Positions 6,884 to 14,855 of a DNA stretch of 17,527 nt are shown piece after piece. The stretch is from JAIEPT01 sp038217425 (GTDB lineage Bacteria > Planctomycetota > Planctomycetia > Gemmatales > Gemmataceae). Each line of letters begins with the position of its first letter. The stretch's first letter is position 1. The translations under genes were made by a program, and so were the position numbers. Where the stretch lies: positions 1 through 17,527 of the forward strand of contig JBBQPM010000144.1 in assembly GCA_038217425.1 (NCBI GenBank), written 5' to 3'. The notes below the pieces were generated by a model. That model was not told the origin of the DNA and searched no databases. It saw only the letters and a program-made list of their open reading frames with translations.

Positions 6884-6900
6884 CGGGCGTATTCTATACT
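6872..6900 (+). promoter_or_regulatory. Sigma70-type promoter of lexA
   Basis: TTTACA (6872-6877, 5 of 6 to TTGACA) and TATACT (6895-6900, 5 of 6 to TATAAT) are spaced by exactly 17 bases. This predicts a start site near 6907 and a leader of about 95 bases before the lexA ATG. GGAGGG lies 6 bases before that ATG. Confidence 0.65.
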
Positions 6901-7000
6901 GAGGTTCAGGATGAATGGTTGTTGATTTGTACAAGATGATTCTGGTTATAGGATCACTTCCACCTTTCATCCGGACTTTTACCAAAACGGAGGGTAAGTC

Positions 7001-7606
7001 ATGCCGGACTTCAGTCAGCTGACCGAGCGCCAGCAGAATATCTACAACTTCATCCGCGAAAAGATCGAGAGCCGGGGGTATGGCCCCACGGTGCGCGAGA
7101 TCGGCGATGCGTTCGCGATCAAGTCGCCCAACGGCGTCATGTGCCATCTGAAGGCGTTGGAAAAAAAGGGGATCATCAAACGCGAGGAACACGCCGCCCG
7201 CGCCATTCAGCTGGTCGGACATCGTCGGCCCTCGGAAGGACTCCCGTTCCTGGGCAACGTCGCCGCCGGCACGCCCATGATTGCGATCGCGAACGAGGAT
7301 CGTCTGGACTTCGACGAAGTGTTCGGCGGGCCCAATCGATTCGTGCTAAAGGTTCGCGGCACCTCGATGATCGAGGCGCACATTGAGGACGGCGATTACG
7401 TCGTCATCAAGAAGCAGGAGACGGCCGAGAATGGCGAACGGGTGGTCGCGATGATCGATAACGAAGTGACGCTGAAGCGTTTCTTCCGCGATCGCGACAT
7501 CATTCGCCTGGAGCCCGCGAACGGCAGCATGTCGCCGATCCTCGTCGATTCCTCGCGCGACATCAAGATCCTGGGCGTCCTGTCGGCGGTGCTGCGTCGA
7601 TGTTAA
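7001..7606 (+). CDS. lexA: LexA repressor
   Basis: 201 aa, full length. It represses SOS genes and cleaves itself when RecA filaments form. The N-terminal winged helix-turn-helix spans about residues 1-70 (LTERQQNIYNFI, PTVREIGDAF). The cleavage site is Ala89-Gly90 in NVAAGTP. The protease dyad is Ser122 in GTSMIEAHIEDGD and Lys159 in VTLKRFF. Here the residue before the nucleophile is Thr, where many homologues have Asp. The ATG has GGAGGG 6 bases upstream. It is a single gene with its own promoter, divergent from acpS-mutM. Confidence 0.97.
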   Translation: MPDFSQLTERQQNIYNFIREKIESRGYGPTVREIGDAFAIKSPNGVMCHLKALEKKGIIKREEHAARAIQLVGHRRPSEGLPFLGNVAAGTPMIAIANEDRLDFDEVFGGPNRFVLKVRGTSMIEAHIEDGDYVVIKKQETAENGERVVAMIDNEVTLKRFFRDRDIIRLEPANGSMSPILVDSSRDIKILGVLSAVLRRC

Positions 7607-7682
7607 TCGATTGCTTCGTTTAACGTTCGCAAGCAAATTGCAAACACCTTGATCGTCTGGCAGAAATAATGTCTGCAAGCAT

Positions 7683-7773
7683 AGCCACAGAGGACACAGA
7701 GTAACCGAGCTGGCAACACCTTGTTTTCGGATGCTTTTTTAATTCCTCTGAGTCCTCTGTGCTCTCTGTGGCT
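7683..7773. repeat. Family E inverted repeat pair (CACAGAGGACACAGAG type)
   Basis: Arms of 19 bases at 7683-7701 and 7755-7773 (AGCCACAGAGGACACAGAG and the complement of a close variant; two adjacent mismatches) are separated by 53 bases. The element lies in the 211-base gap between the convergent lexA and BatA-like genes. I see no gene in this gap and no clear intrinsic terminator. From memory, similar sequences are dispersed in several bacterial phyla; that was not checked. Confidence 0.75.
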
Positions 7774-7817
7774 CGAATTTTGTTGACGACTTATTGTTGC
7801 TCGCGCCCTTGGGGACG

Positions 7818-9938
7818 TCACCGAACGCCCCGGCGGCGCACGATTCGGCCCGCGAGCCAGGACTCCACGCCCAGGAGCGCCACGACCAGCATCAACACGA
7901 CCCACCACAGCGGTAGGGCGTCCGAACTCGCGCTGCCCGTCTCCGCCGAGAACGGCAGCAGCGCGACCAAGGTTTTCCATTCGCGCGGCGTCAGGTAAAC
8001 GAAGTCCGCCTCCGCGGCGTCTGCGAGCACCGCGACTGGAATCGGCGCGCTATCCTCGACGTGAATCTCGTAAACCCCCGCAGGCCCCGGAGGCGGGGCG
8101 CTGTAAGGCCAACTCGCGACAGTAAACGTACGTACGGTGCCGACCCACGGTTGCCAACTCCCCGACGCTTGCCCCTTTTGGCTGCGATTCCAGCCCGGGA
8201 TGCGGTCCGGGTCGAGCCGGACGGGCGTGCCGGGTTTGACGTTGAAGTCGTCGCTGCGCAGATCCGCCAGGGCGTAAACGATCTCATGCGCCAGCACGGG
8301 AAACTCCCACGCCGTCGTCAGCGGATTGTCCCAGGAACGATCGAAGGGGATCGTGCTCGCCAAAATTCGGCCCTTGCCGAGACGTTTTTCGATGAGCCAG
8401 GGTTCGCCGGTGTTAAACAGCGCCCAGGGAATCGACCCCGCTTCCGGCTCGAGCCTCCAGCGTTTGCGAATCGCGAGGCCGTTCAAGGCGCTCTTCTTGA
8501 AGACCTCGAGCCCGGCATGCAAGAAGCGGTCGCCGTCCAGAAACGCATCGCCTTTCACCGCGCTTAACGTTCCCGGCAACAGGAGGGCGCTCGGGTTCGC
8601 CTCACTGCGAGGCCCCAGGTAAATCCACAGGCTGCCGCCGGCGCGGACGTACGCTTCGAGCGCCTGCCGCTGCGAATCGGCAAGGCTCGGCACGTCACAG
8701 AGAACCACGACGCGCGGGCCGAATTCCAGATCGCGAGCCGGTTCAAACTCGGTCACCCGCACGATGCGCGGCGTCACTAGCGAAACTTTTTTGGGGTCGC
8801 CGGGCTCGGTGAATGCCTTACTGAGATAGTACGAAGACCCCTGTCCCTGGCCGCCCCCGTCAATGAGTAAAATCGGCAGCTCGGTCGCCACCTCGACGAT
8901 CCGCTCTTGAGAATTGTCGGCAGCGAATGCGTCCCAGTATTTGGACGGCGCTGTGAACGCGGCACGGACGCGACGCAGCCCTGGTTCCGTGAACGTCAAC
9001 TCGAACCGGATCGGCGTCGACGCGGTCTTCAGCGTCGGCAGGTCGACTTTCGTGCTCGCCTTGCCATCGATGCTCACCTCCAGCGTCGTTGGCGTTGGCG
9101 TGCCCTGATGGCGCTCGAGAATCACGTCGGCCGTGAACGCGATTTTCTGTCCCACCCCCGCCACGCTGCGCTGCGGCCGAAGCGGCGACAGGCCCACGTT
9201 GACGGGGCCAAGCGACTCCTGCGCTGCCGTGAGCGCCAGCGTCTCGAGCGCGGTTCGTGCATGGCCCGAATCCTTCTTGAGTTCGCCGGCGAGCGCGTGC
9301 CAGCGACGCAGTGCGTCGTCGTCGCCCCAGCCCCAGTGCTGAAAATCCGAGGCGAGCCAGAGGCTCCGCTCGGCACGCCGAGGGTCTTCGTCCAGCAGCC
9401 GACACGCCTCAGCAATCGCCCCCGCTCCGTCGGCGGATCCGCGCGGGCTCGGCAGCGACTCCAGCGCCTGGCGAACTTCCGCGCGGTTCTTGGTCAGATG
9501 CGGCGTCAGGCGCTGAGGCGGGTGGGTGGCGAGCACCACGCCGACGCGGTCTTCGTCGCTTAGCTCCTCGAGTTTCGCGAGCGCCGCGCGCTTCGCTTCG
9601 TCCCAGGGTCTGGGTTGTCCGGGGATGGCGAGGTCCATGCTCGCGGAGGCGTCCAGGATGAGCACGACGTCGCGGCGCGGGCGGAATCCGTCGACCCCGC
9701 CGAGGAACGGGCCAGCCAGGGCGAAGACGATGAGGGCCAACAGCAGCAACCGCACGAGCAAAAGCCAAAGTTCGTCGAACGATCGGCGGGCGCGCTGGCG
9801 CGTCGGCTGACGCAGGAATTGCATCGCGCCCCAGCGCAGCACCTCGTGTCGGCGCCGGGTCAGCAAGTGGATGAGCACCGGCAGCGCCAGCCCCGCCAAC
9901 CCCAGAAGCAACCAACCGCTGGTGAGGCCGAGGAACAT
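7818..9938 (-). CDS. BatA-like von Willebrand factor A membrane protein
   Basis: 706 aa. The N terminus is a BatA-type membrane segment (LLGLAGLALPVLIHLLTRRR, about 10-30), then a second span (about 58-80). A VWA domain follows with the metal-ion site DASASM at 96-101. The middle part is beta-rich, and about residues 360-640 resemble the glutamine-amidotransferase-like region seen in such proteins (ILLIDGGG, VVLCDVPS). A final membrane span (LWWVVLMLVVALLGV) precedes a basic tail. The bulk is therefore predicted outside the cytoplasm. The start codon directly abuts the TAA of the DUF58 gene, a sign of coupling. The family is associated with MoxR ATPases in envelope stress or metal-dependent protein assembly; the exact role is not known. 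Confidence 0.85.
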   Translation of the reverse strand: MFLGLTSGWLLLGLAGLALPVLIHLLTRRRHEVLRWGAMQFLRQPTRQRARRSFDELWLLLVRLLLLALIVFALAGPFLGGVDGFRPRRDVVLILDASASMDLAIPGQPRPWDEAKRAALAKLEELSDEDRVGVVLATHPPQRLTPHLTKNRAEVRQALESLPSPRGSADGAGAIAEACRLLDEDPRRAERSLWLASDFQHWGWGDDDALRRWHALAGELKKDSGHARTALETLALTAAQESLGPVNVGLSPLRPQRSVAGVGQKIAFTADVILERHQGTPTPTTLEVSIDGKASTKVDLPTLKTASTPIRFELTFTEPGLRRVRAAFTAPSKYWDAFAADNSQERIVEVATELPILLIDGGGQGQGSSYYLSKAFTEPGDPKKVSLVTPRIVRVTEFEPARDLEFGPRVVVLCDVPSLADSQRQALEAYVRAGGSLWIYLGPRSEANPSALLLPGTLSAVKGDAFLDGDRFLHAGLEVFKKSALNGLAIRKRWRLEPEAGSIPWALFNTGEPWLIEKRLGKGRILASTIPFDRSWDNPLTTAWEFPVLAHEIVYALADLRSDDFNVKPGTPVRLDPDRIPGWNRSQKGQASGSWQPWVGTVRTFTVASWPYSAPPPGPAGVYEIHVEDSAPIPVAVLADAAEADFVYLTPREWKTLVALLPFSAETGSASSDALPLWWVVLMLVVALLGVESWLAGRIVRRRGVR

Positions 9939-10805
9939 TTAGCCCCCGCGCTTCGCGAGATAATAGCCAAGCGCCCGGTCGATCGGCTCGTCGGTACGCA
10001 TGAGGTGGTAGTCGACCTTCATGTCGCTCGTCTGCAGACGCAACTCCGCGCGAAAGGCGTCGAAGCGTGCGCGGTACTCCGCGCGAATCAGCACCGGATC
10101 GATCAGCTCCTTCTGCTCATTCTCCAGGCTTTGAAATTCGGTCGGCCGGGTGAAGGGGAACTCGATTTCGTCGGGGGCGAGGACGTGCAGCAGCAAGACT
10201 TCATGGCCGCGATGGCGGAAGTGACGCAGGGCGAGGACCAGGTCTTCGAGCACGTCGAAACAGTCGGAGAGAAGCACGATCAGACTTCGGCGTTTGAGCT
10301 GTCCCGCCAGGCGGTGCCAGAGGGGCGCGAGCGCCGTCTCGCCGCCGGGGCGTGCCGCTTCCAGCATCTGCACGAGACGCAGCCAATGCTTGGAATGGGC
10401 ATGCGGCGGCAGGCTTTCGCGCACGTCGTGATCGTGGACCCACAGCCCGACCGCGTCGAGCTGATGCAGCATCAAGTACGACAGACACGCGGCCAGCAGG
10501 CACGCGTATTCGAACTTCGGCCCGTACGCCATGCTGCCGCTGGCGTCGAGCAGCATCCAGGCCTGGAGGTTAGTCTCTTCCTCGTATTCCTTGATGTAGT
10601 AGCGGTCGGTCTTGCCAAAGGCGCGCCAGTCGATGTGGCGGATCTCGTCGCCGGGGTAATACTGACGATGCTCGGCGAACTCGACGGAGAACCCTTTGTA
10701 AGGGCTTTTATGAAGTCCGGTGAGGAAGCCTTCGACGATCTGCCGGGCCTGCAGTGCGAGCCGACTGAGCGGCGCGATCAGTTGCGGGTCGGCGAATCGG
10801 CTCAT
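9939..10805 (-). CDS. DUF58 (VWA-like) protein of the MoxR cluster
   Basis: 288 aa. The DUF58 signature PGDEIRHIDWRAFGKTD (51-67) is followed by a VWA-like metal site DASGSM (87-92). No signal peptide or membrane span is seen, so it is probably cytoplasmic. In this family it acts with a MoxR ATPase, possibly as an adaptor or cofactor-insertion partner; the client is unknown. The start at 10805 overlaps the moxR stop as ATGA. The longer open frame upstream is only the antisense or alternate frame of moxR and has no family similarity. Confidence 0.92.
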   Translation of the reverse strand: MSRFADPQLIAPLSRLALQARQIVEGFLTGLHKSPYKGFSVEFAEHRQYYPGDEIRHIDWRAFGKTDRYYIKEYEEETNLQAWMLLDASGSMAYGPKFEYACLLAACLSYLMLHQLDAVGLWVHDHDVRESLPPHAHSKHWLRLVQMLEAARPGGETALAPLWHRLAGQLKRRSLIVLLSDCFDVLEDLVLALRHFRHRGHEVLLLHVLAPDEIEFPFTRPTEFQSLENEQKELIDPVLIRAEYRARFDAFRAELRLQTSDMKVDYHLMRTDEPIDRALGYYLAKRGG

Positions 10806-11818
10806 CGCACGTCCCCCGCCGCCTGCGCCAGCGGCTGCGGAATGTGGGCCAGGAGTTTGTCGACGATGCTGTCGGGCGTGACCCCCTGAGCGTCGGCGTG
10901 AAACGTGGTGACCAGCCGATGTCGCAAGACCGGCTTGGCGATCGCCTGGATGTCCTGCGTGGTGACGTGCATGCGTCCCTGCATGACGGCGCGGGCCTTG
11001 CCGGCGAGAATCAGGTACTGGCTCGCGCGCGGCCCGGCGCCCCACGAAACGCATTCAGTGATGAACTTCGGGGCGGAGGAATCCTTGGGCCGAGTGGCAC
11101 GCGCCAGCTGGGCGGCGTAGGCGAAGACGTGGTCCGCCGCCACCGCTTGCCGGACCAGATCCTGCATCCGCGCGATCTGTTCGCCCGTGAGCAGCGCCTC
11201 CAGCTCGATCTTGCGCGTGCCGGTCGTCTGCTTCATCACCTCGATCTCCTCGGCCAGGCTCGGATAACCGACGAGGATATTGAACATGAAGCGATCGAGC
11301 TGCGCCTCGGGAAGCGGATACGTCCCCTCCTGCTCGATCGGATTTTGCGTCGCCAGCACGAAGAAGGGTTGCGGCAGCGGATATGTCTCGCCGCCGGCAG
11401 TGACGTGGTGTTCCTGCATCGCCTCGAGCAAGGCAGCCTGCGTCTTGGGGGGCGTGCGGTTGATTTCGTCGGCGAGCACGATATTGGCGAAGAGCGGGCC
11501 GGGCAGGAAGACGAAGCGGCGTTTGCCGGTCGCGTCGTCCTGCAGAATATCGGTGCCGGTGATGTCGGCGGGCATCAGATCGGGCGTGAACTGGATGCGT
11601 TTGAACGACAGATGGAGAATTTGGGCGACGGTGCGGATGAGCAGCGTCTTGGCGAGGCCGGGGACGCCGACGAGGAGACAATGGCCGCGGGTGAAGAGGG
11701 CCATCATGATTTGTTCGATGACTTCGCTTTGGCCGACGACGACTCGGCCGATTTCCTGGGCCATGGTCTTGTAGACTTGAGCGAGTTCGCGAAGGGCAGC
11801 GGGATCGGCGGCAGGCAT
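10802..11818 (-). CDS. MoxR family AAA+ ATPase
   Basis: 338 aa. Walker A is GVPGLAKT (51-58) and Walker B is IVLADEINR (113-121). The MoxR-type TPPKTQAALLEAMQE, sensor 1 (ATQNPIEQEGTYPLPEAQLDRF) and a C-terminal lid domain are all present. MoxR ATPases are chaperone-like and work with VWA-domain partners encoded next to them, here the DUF58 and BatA-like genes. It is the first gene of the cluster, with about 80 bases to the divergent decarboxylase gene. The ribosome binding site is weak (GGAT), so Met19 is an alternative start. Confidence 0.95.
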   Translation of the reverse strand: MPAADPAALRELAQVYKTMAQEIGRVVVGQSEVIEQIMMALFTRGHCLLVGVPGLAKTLLIRTVAQILHLSFKRIQFTPDLMPADITGTDILQDDATGKRRFVFLPGPLFANIVLADEINRTPPKTQAALLEAMQEHHVTAGGETYPLPQPFFVLATQNPIEQEGTYPLPEAQLDRFMFNILVGYPSLAEEIEVMKQTTGTRKIELEALLTGEQIARMQDLVRQAVAADHVFAYAAQLARATRPKDSSAPKFITECVSWGAGPRASQYLILAGKARAVMQGRMHVTTQDIQAIAKPVLRHRLVTTFHADAQGVTPDSIVDKLLAHIPQPLAQAAGDVR

Positions 11819-11901
11819 GAGGTCATCCGCGGGGAAGATTTTTGTTTATCCTACGGGAATCGGACGCTGAATAAAGACATACAATGTCGGCGGAGGAAAC
11901 C

Positions 11902-12384
11902 ATGTGGGAAGGAATACAAGTCGTTGCCGCGCTCAAGGCCGCGGGCGTGACGCACGTCGTCTGGATTCCCGATAGCGATCTGGGCCGTTGGGAGTCGGCG
12001 CTGGCGGGGCCCGAGGGTTTGCCGCTGATCCGCGTGTGTCGGGAGGGCGAGGCGTTTGCCGTCGCCGCCGGGCTGCACCTGGCCGGGCAAAAGCCACTCA
12101 TCTTGCTGCAATGCACGGGGCTCTTCGAGGCCGGCGACGCGTTACGCAATTTCCTGATCGACCTCAAGCTGCCGCTCGCTTTCGTGGTCGGCGTGCGCAG
12201 CTTCTTCCTGCATCAGCAGGGCAAGACGCTCGATACCTGTCCGCTCTTCACCGAGCCGATCCTGCAGGCCTGGAAAATTCCGTACGAGATGATCGACCGC
12301 GAAAAAGGCCCGCCAGAATTGACGCGACTACTACTCAATGCCCGGGCCTCGGGGTCTCCCTACGCCCTCCTTTATCCGGAGTAA
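11902..12384 (+). CDS. Thiamine-diphosphate decarboxylase, alpha (PYR-domain) subunit
   Basis: 160 aa from the chosen ATG. It corresponds to the PYR-domain half of sulfopyruvate decarboxylase (ComD) and phosphonopyruvate decarboxylase. The segment VCREGEAFAVAAG contains the Glu (about 48) that activates the thiamine cofactor, and LLQCTGLFEAGDALRNF is typical of the family. An ATG 18 bases upstream (11884) is in frame, but GGAGG at 11892-11896, 5 bases before 11902, marks the second ATG as the real start. The substrate cannot be assigned. No phosphoenolpyruvate mutase or sulfolactate gene is in the window. Confidence 0.85.
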   Translation: MWEGIQVVAALKAAGVTHVVWIPDSDLGRWESALAGPEGLPLIRVCREGEAFAVAAGLHLAGQKPLILLQCTGLFEAGDALRNFLIDLKLPLAFVVGVRSFFLHQQGKTLDTCPLFTEPILQAWKIPYEMIDREKGPPELTRLLLNARASGSPYALLYPE

Positions 12385-12388
12385 CGCC

Positions 12389-12955
12389 ATGCTCATGACG
12401 CAACGGCAAGCGCTGGAAGTCGTCGCGCGAAAGCGGGGGAATCACGTCATCGTCACGACGATGAGTTCGACCGGCATCTGGCCCGAGCTGTCCGATACGC
12501 CGCTCGATTTCCATTACATGCCGTCGTCGATGGGCCAGGGTCCGGCGCTCGGCCTGGGGCTGGCGCTGGGGCAAACCAAGCTCGGCGTCATCGTTCTCAA
12601 CGGCGACGGCTGTATGCTCATGAACCTCGGCGCCCTGGTGACGATCGCGCATCACCCGGCGCCCCTCTTTCTCGTGATTCTCGATAACGGTCTGTACGAA
12701 GTGACGGGGGGCCAACCGACCGCCGGGACGGGGCACGCCGACTTCGTGCGATTGGCCCAGGGCGCCGGCATCGAGCGCGTCTACGCCTTCGAGTCGCTCG
12801 CGGACTGGGAGCAGGGCGCCGACGCGGCGCTCGCGGGCCAAGGCCCGGTGGTCATCGTGCTGAAAGTAGAGGCTCGCCTGGGCCAGAAGACGCCCAAGCC
12901 GCCGCGGACGATGCCGGAACAGATCGCCCGTTTACGACAGGCCCTGGAAACGTGA
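12389..12955 (+). CDS. Thiamine-diphosphate decarboxylase, beta (PP-domain) subunit
   Basis: 188 aa. This is the diphosphate-binding half, equivalent to ComE or the C-terminal half of phosphonopyruvate decarboxylase. The Mg/ThDP motif begins at NGDG (71-74) and ends with DN at 99-100 after MLMNLGALVTIAHHPAPLFL. MPSSMGQGPALGLGLALG is the conserved segment before it. Only 4 bases separate it from the alpha subunit stop, and its ribosome binding site GGAG lies inside the last codons of that gene, so equal coupled synthesis of an alpha/beta complex is likely. Many relatives are one fused chain of about 380 aa; here it is two. Confidence 0.87.
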   Translation: MLMTQRQALEVVARKRGNHVIVTTMSSTGIWPELSDTPLDFHYMPSSMGQGPALGLGLALGQTKLGVIVLNGDGCMLMNLGALVTIAHHPAPLFLVILDNGLYEVTGGQPTAGTGHADFVRLAQGAGIERVYAFESLADWEQGADAALAGQGPVVIVLKVEARLGQKTPKPPRTMPEQIARLRQALET

Positions 12956-12965
12956 GACCCAAGCG

Positions 12966-13619
12966 ATGTTGAGCGAAGCGGATACTTTAAAAATCCTCAT
13001 CGTTGCCGGCGGCATGGTCGTGTTCGCCTACGTTTGGCTGACCGTGCTGGCCGGGAGACGCAGCAAACTCTGGGCGATTCCGCCGTTCCCGCTGCTCTTT
13101 GTGCCGTTTCATTTCCAGAAGGCGGCGTCGCCGTTCATGCTGGCGTTGCTGGGCGGCAGCGTCGCCGGCGGCGCGGTCGCGCTGCACCGCGTTTTCGACA
13201 ATCCCGCCGTTCCCTACGAGAAAACCATCGACGGCGAAATCCATCTCGTGCTGACCGGCGTCCCGGATTTCGACTACGCCGTCCTCAAGACCAAGACCGA
13301 TCCGAAGTACAAGGTCTTGTTCCTGGCCAACCCCGACGTCACCGACGACACGTTGAAAATTGTCGCCGAGATGAAAGGGCTGCGCGAATTGGACCTGCAC
13401 GACACCAAGATCACGGACGCGGGATTGGCGACGTTGCGCCAACTCCCCGCGCTGCAAGAGTTGAACCTGGCGAACACCGCCGTCACCGACGAGGGGTTCG
13501 TAAAGCATCTACGCGAGGTCGAGAGCTTGATGAAATTGGACGCGACGGGGACGAATCTCAGCCGTGCGGTGCTGGTGGAATGGAAGAAACTCAAGACGGG
13601 ACGACGCTACGTGAATTGA
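12966..13619 (+). CDS. Membrane-anchored leucine-rich repeat protein
   Basis: 217 aa. Two N-terminal hydrophobic segments (about 9-29, LKILIVAGGMVVFAYVWLTV, and 50-70, around FMLALLGGSVAGGAVAL) are followed by a soluble domain. That domain has about three leucine-rich repeats of the GLRELDLHDTKITDAGL type (about 118-200), as is common in planctomycete proteins. It begins 10 bases after the decarboxylase beta gene on the same strand, but it has no strong ribosome binding site. LRR domains usually bind proteins; the partner is unknown. A family C repeat pair follows the stop codon. Confidence 0.8.
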   Translation: MLSEADTLKILIVAGGMVVFAYVWLTVLAGRRSKLWAIPPFPLLFVPFHFQKAASPFMLALLGGSVAGGAVALHRVFDNPAVPYEKTIDGEIHLVLTGVPDFDYAVLKTKTDPKYKVLFLANPDVTDDTLKIVAEMKGLRELDLHDTKITDAGLATLRQLPALQELNLANTAVTDEGFVKHLREVESLMKLDATGTNLSRAVLVEWKKLKTGRRYVN

Positions 13620-13630
13620 AAAGTCGCGGT

Positions 13631-13743
13631 GAAAGCCCAGGGATGGCTATCCCTGGGGAAGTGCCCGAATCGAGATCCAATCTGCATTCGCCGAAATTTA
13701 CGATCTCCGGTGCGTTCCCAGGGATAGCCATCCCTGGGCTTTC
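13631..13743. repeat. Family C nested inverted repeat
   Basis: Two perfectly complementary 27-base arms at 13631-13657 and 13717-13743 (GAAAGCCCAGGGATGGCTAT and on) flank a 59-base spacer. Each arm is itself a hairpin: CCCAGGGAT, a 4-base loop (GGCT in arm 1, AGCC in arm 2), then ATCCCTGGG. The element fills the gap between the convergent LRR and Gfo/Idh genes and could act as a two-way transcript end, but no U-run is present. Confidence 0.9.
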
Positions 13744-13750
13744 ATGATGA

Positions 13751-14836
13751 CTACGCCGCCGCCTCTTGTTCGCCGCGCTGCGGAAAGAGCGACCCCTGCG
13801 CTGCCGGCAATTGCATCGGCCCCTGGCCGCCCGATTCCCAGCGATGACTCCGCAGCGACGCCAAGATCTGCTCCGCCAGGATCACCGTGTCGCGCGCCTG
13901 CGCGCCCGTCACGCGCGGCTCCCGGCCTGTGCGCACACACTCGGTGAAATGCCGTAACTCGGCAGTGAGCTGATCCTGCGCCTGCCCTTCGATTGTCGTC
14001 AATTCCAGATGCCGGGTGAAGAGTTCGTCGCGAATTCGGCTGCGCGACGCGGGATCGAGCTTGGCCGGGTCGAGGCCGTGCGCGCGGACGCTCGGCGACG
14101 GCTGCATCAGCGTCACCTTGCGGGCGCCGAAGTCGACGTCGGCGAAACCTTCCGGGCCCCAGATCTGCATCGTGCGCTGCGCGGTCGGACTGGCTCGGCT
14201 CGCGGTCACCTCGGCGATCGTGCCGCTGGTAAACTCGATGCGCGCCGACGCGTAATCTTCGTGGGCGCCAAACACCGACAGCCCCGTCGCGTGCACTTGG
14301 CGGACCGGGGATTGCACCAGGTCAAGAATCAAATCGAGGTCGTGAATCATCAGATCAAGCACGACGCCGATATCGGTGGATCGGCCGGTAAAAGGTCCGA
14401 GGCGTTGGGCTTTAATCATCGAGGGACGCAGGGGCCGAGCTTTGAGAACTTCGAAGGCGGGGTTGAAGCGTTCGATGTGTCCGACTTGCAGGACGCATTT
14501 ATGCTGCTGGGCGAGATCGACGATCTCCGACGCCTCGGCAGCGCTGGGGGCGAGCGGTTTTTCGATGAGGAGCGAGATGCCGCGGCGGAGAAATTCGCGG
14601 GCGACCTGGGCGTGAAAAACCGTTGGCACCACGACGCACGCGGCGTCGACGAGATTCAGCAGCGGCCAAAAGTCGGCGAAGGCCTGCGTGTCGTGTTTCC
14701 GCGCGATCGTTCGCGCCTGTTCCAGCGAAGCGTCGGCCACGCCGACCAACTCGACGCCTTCGAGCGACGCGAGAATGCGGGCGTGTTCCTTGCCCAGATG
14801 CCCGACGCCGATGACGGCCAAACGCAGCGGATTCAT
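13751..14836 (-). CDS. Gfo/Idh/MocA family oxidoreductase, possibly a UDP-sugar dehydrogenase of lipid A synthesis
   Basis: 361 aa. The N-terminal Rossmann motif is GVGHLG (10-15) for NAD(P), with the family EKP motif at 92-94 (LLIEKPLAP). QVGHIERFNPAF and DLMIHDLDLILDL follow, the latter carrying the usual catalytic-region His. The protein resembles the oxidoreductases encoded among lpx genes, including GnnA, which oxidises UDP-GlcNAc at C3 before amination to make diamino lipid A. Its position just after lpxC favours this, but no GnnB aminotransferase is in the window, so it is inference. The C-terminal 30 residues are Gln/Gly-rich and look unstructured. A family D repeat fills the gap from lpxC. 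Confidence 0.85.
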   Translation of the reverse strand: MNPLRLAVIGVGHLGKEHARILASLEGVELVGVADASLEQARTIARKHDTQAFADFWPLLNLVDAACVVVPTVFHAQVAREFLRRGISLLIEKPLAPSAAEASEIVDLAQQHKCVLQVGHIERFNPAFEVLKARPLRPSMIKAQRLGPFTGRSTDIGVVLDLMIHDLDLILDLVQSPVRQVHATGLSVFGAHEDYASARIEFTSGTIAEVTASRASPTAQRTMQIWGPEGFADVDFGARKVTLMQPSPSVRAHGLDPAKLDPASRSRIRDELFTRHLELTTIEGQAQDQLTAELRHFTECVRTGREPRVTGAQARDTVILAEQILASLRSHRWESGGQGPMQLPAAQGSLFPQRGEQEAAA

Positions 14837-14855
14837 AGGGGAGGTCCCTTCTTAA

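Noticed and set aside
6841..7000. Canonical LexA boxes (CTGT-N8-ACAG, GAAC-N4-GTTC, GTTC-N7-GTTC)
   Set aside because: None was found by eye on either strand; only the near-palindromes described were seen.
9615..10889. A 424-codon plus-strand open frame
   Set aside because: It is antisense to the BatA-like, DUF58 and moxR genes and has Gln/Arg-rich content without motifs.
11819..11901. Promoters in the moxR/decarboxylase divergent gap
   Set aside because: TACAAT (11880-11885) looks like a -10, but no -35 is at a suitable distance and it lies too close to the ribosome binding site. The minus-strand candidates match poorly.
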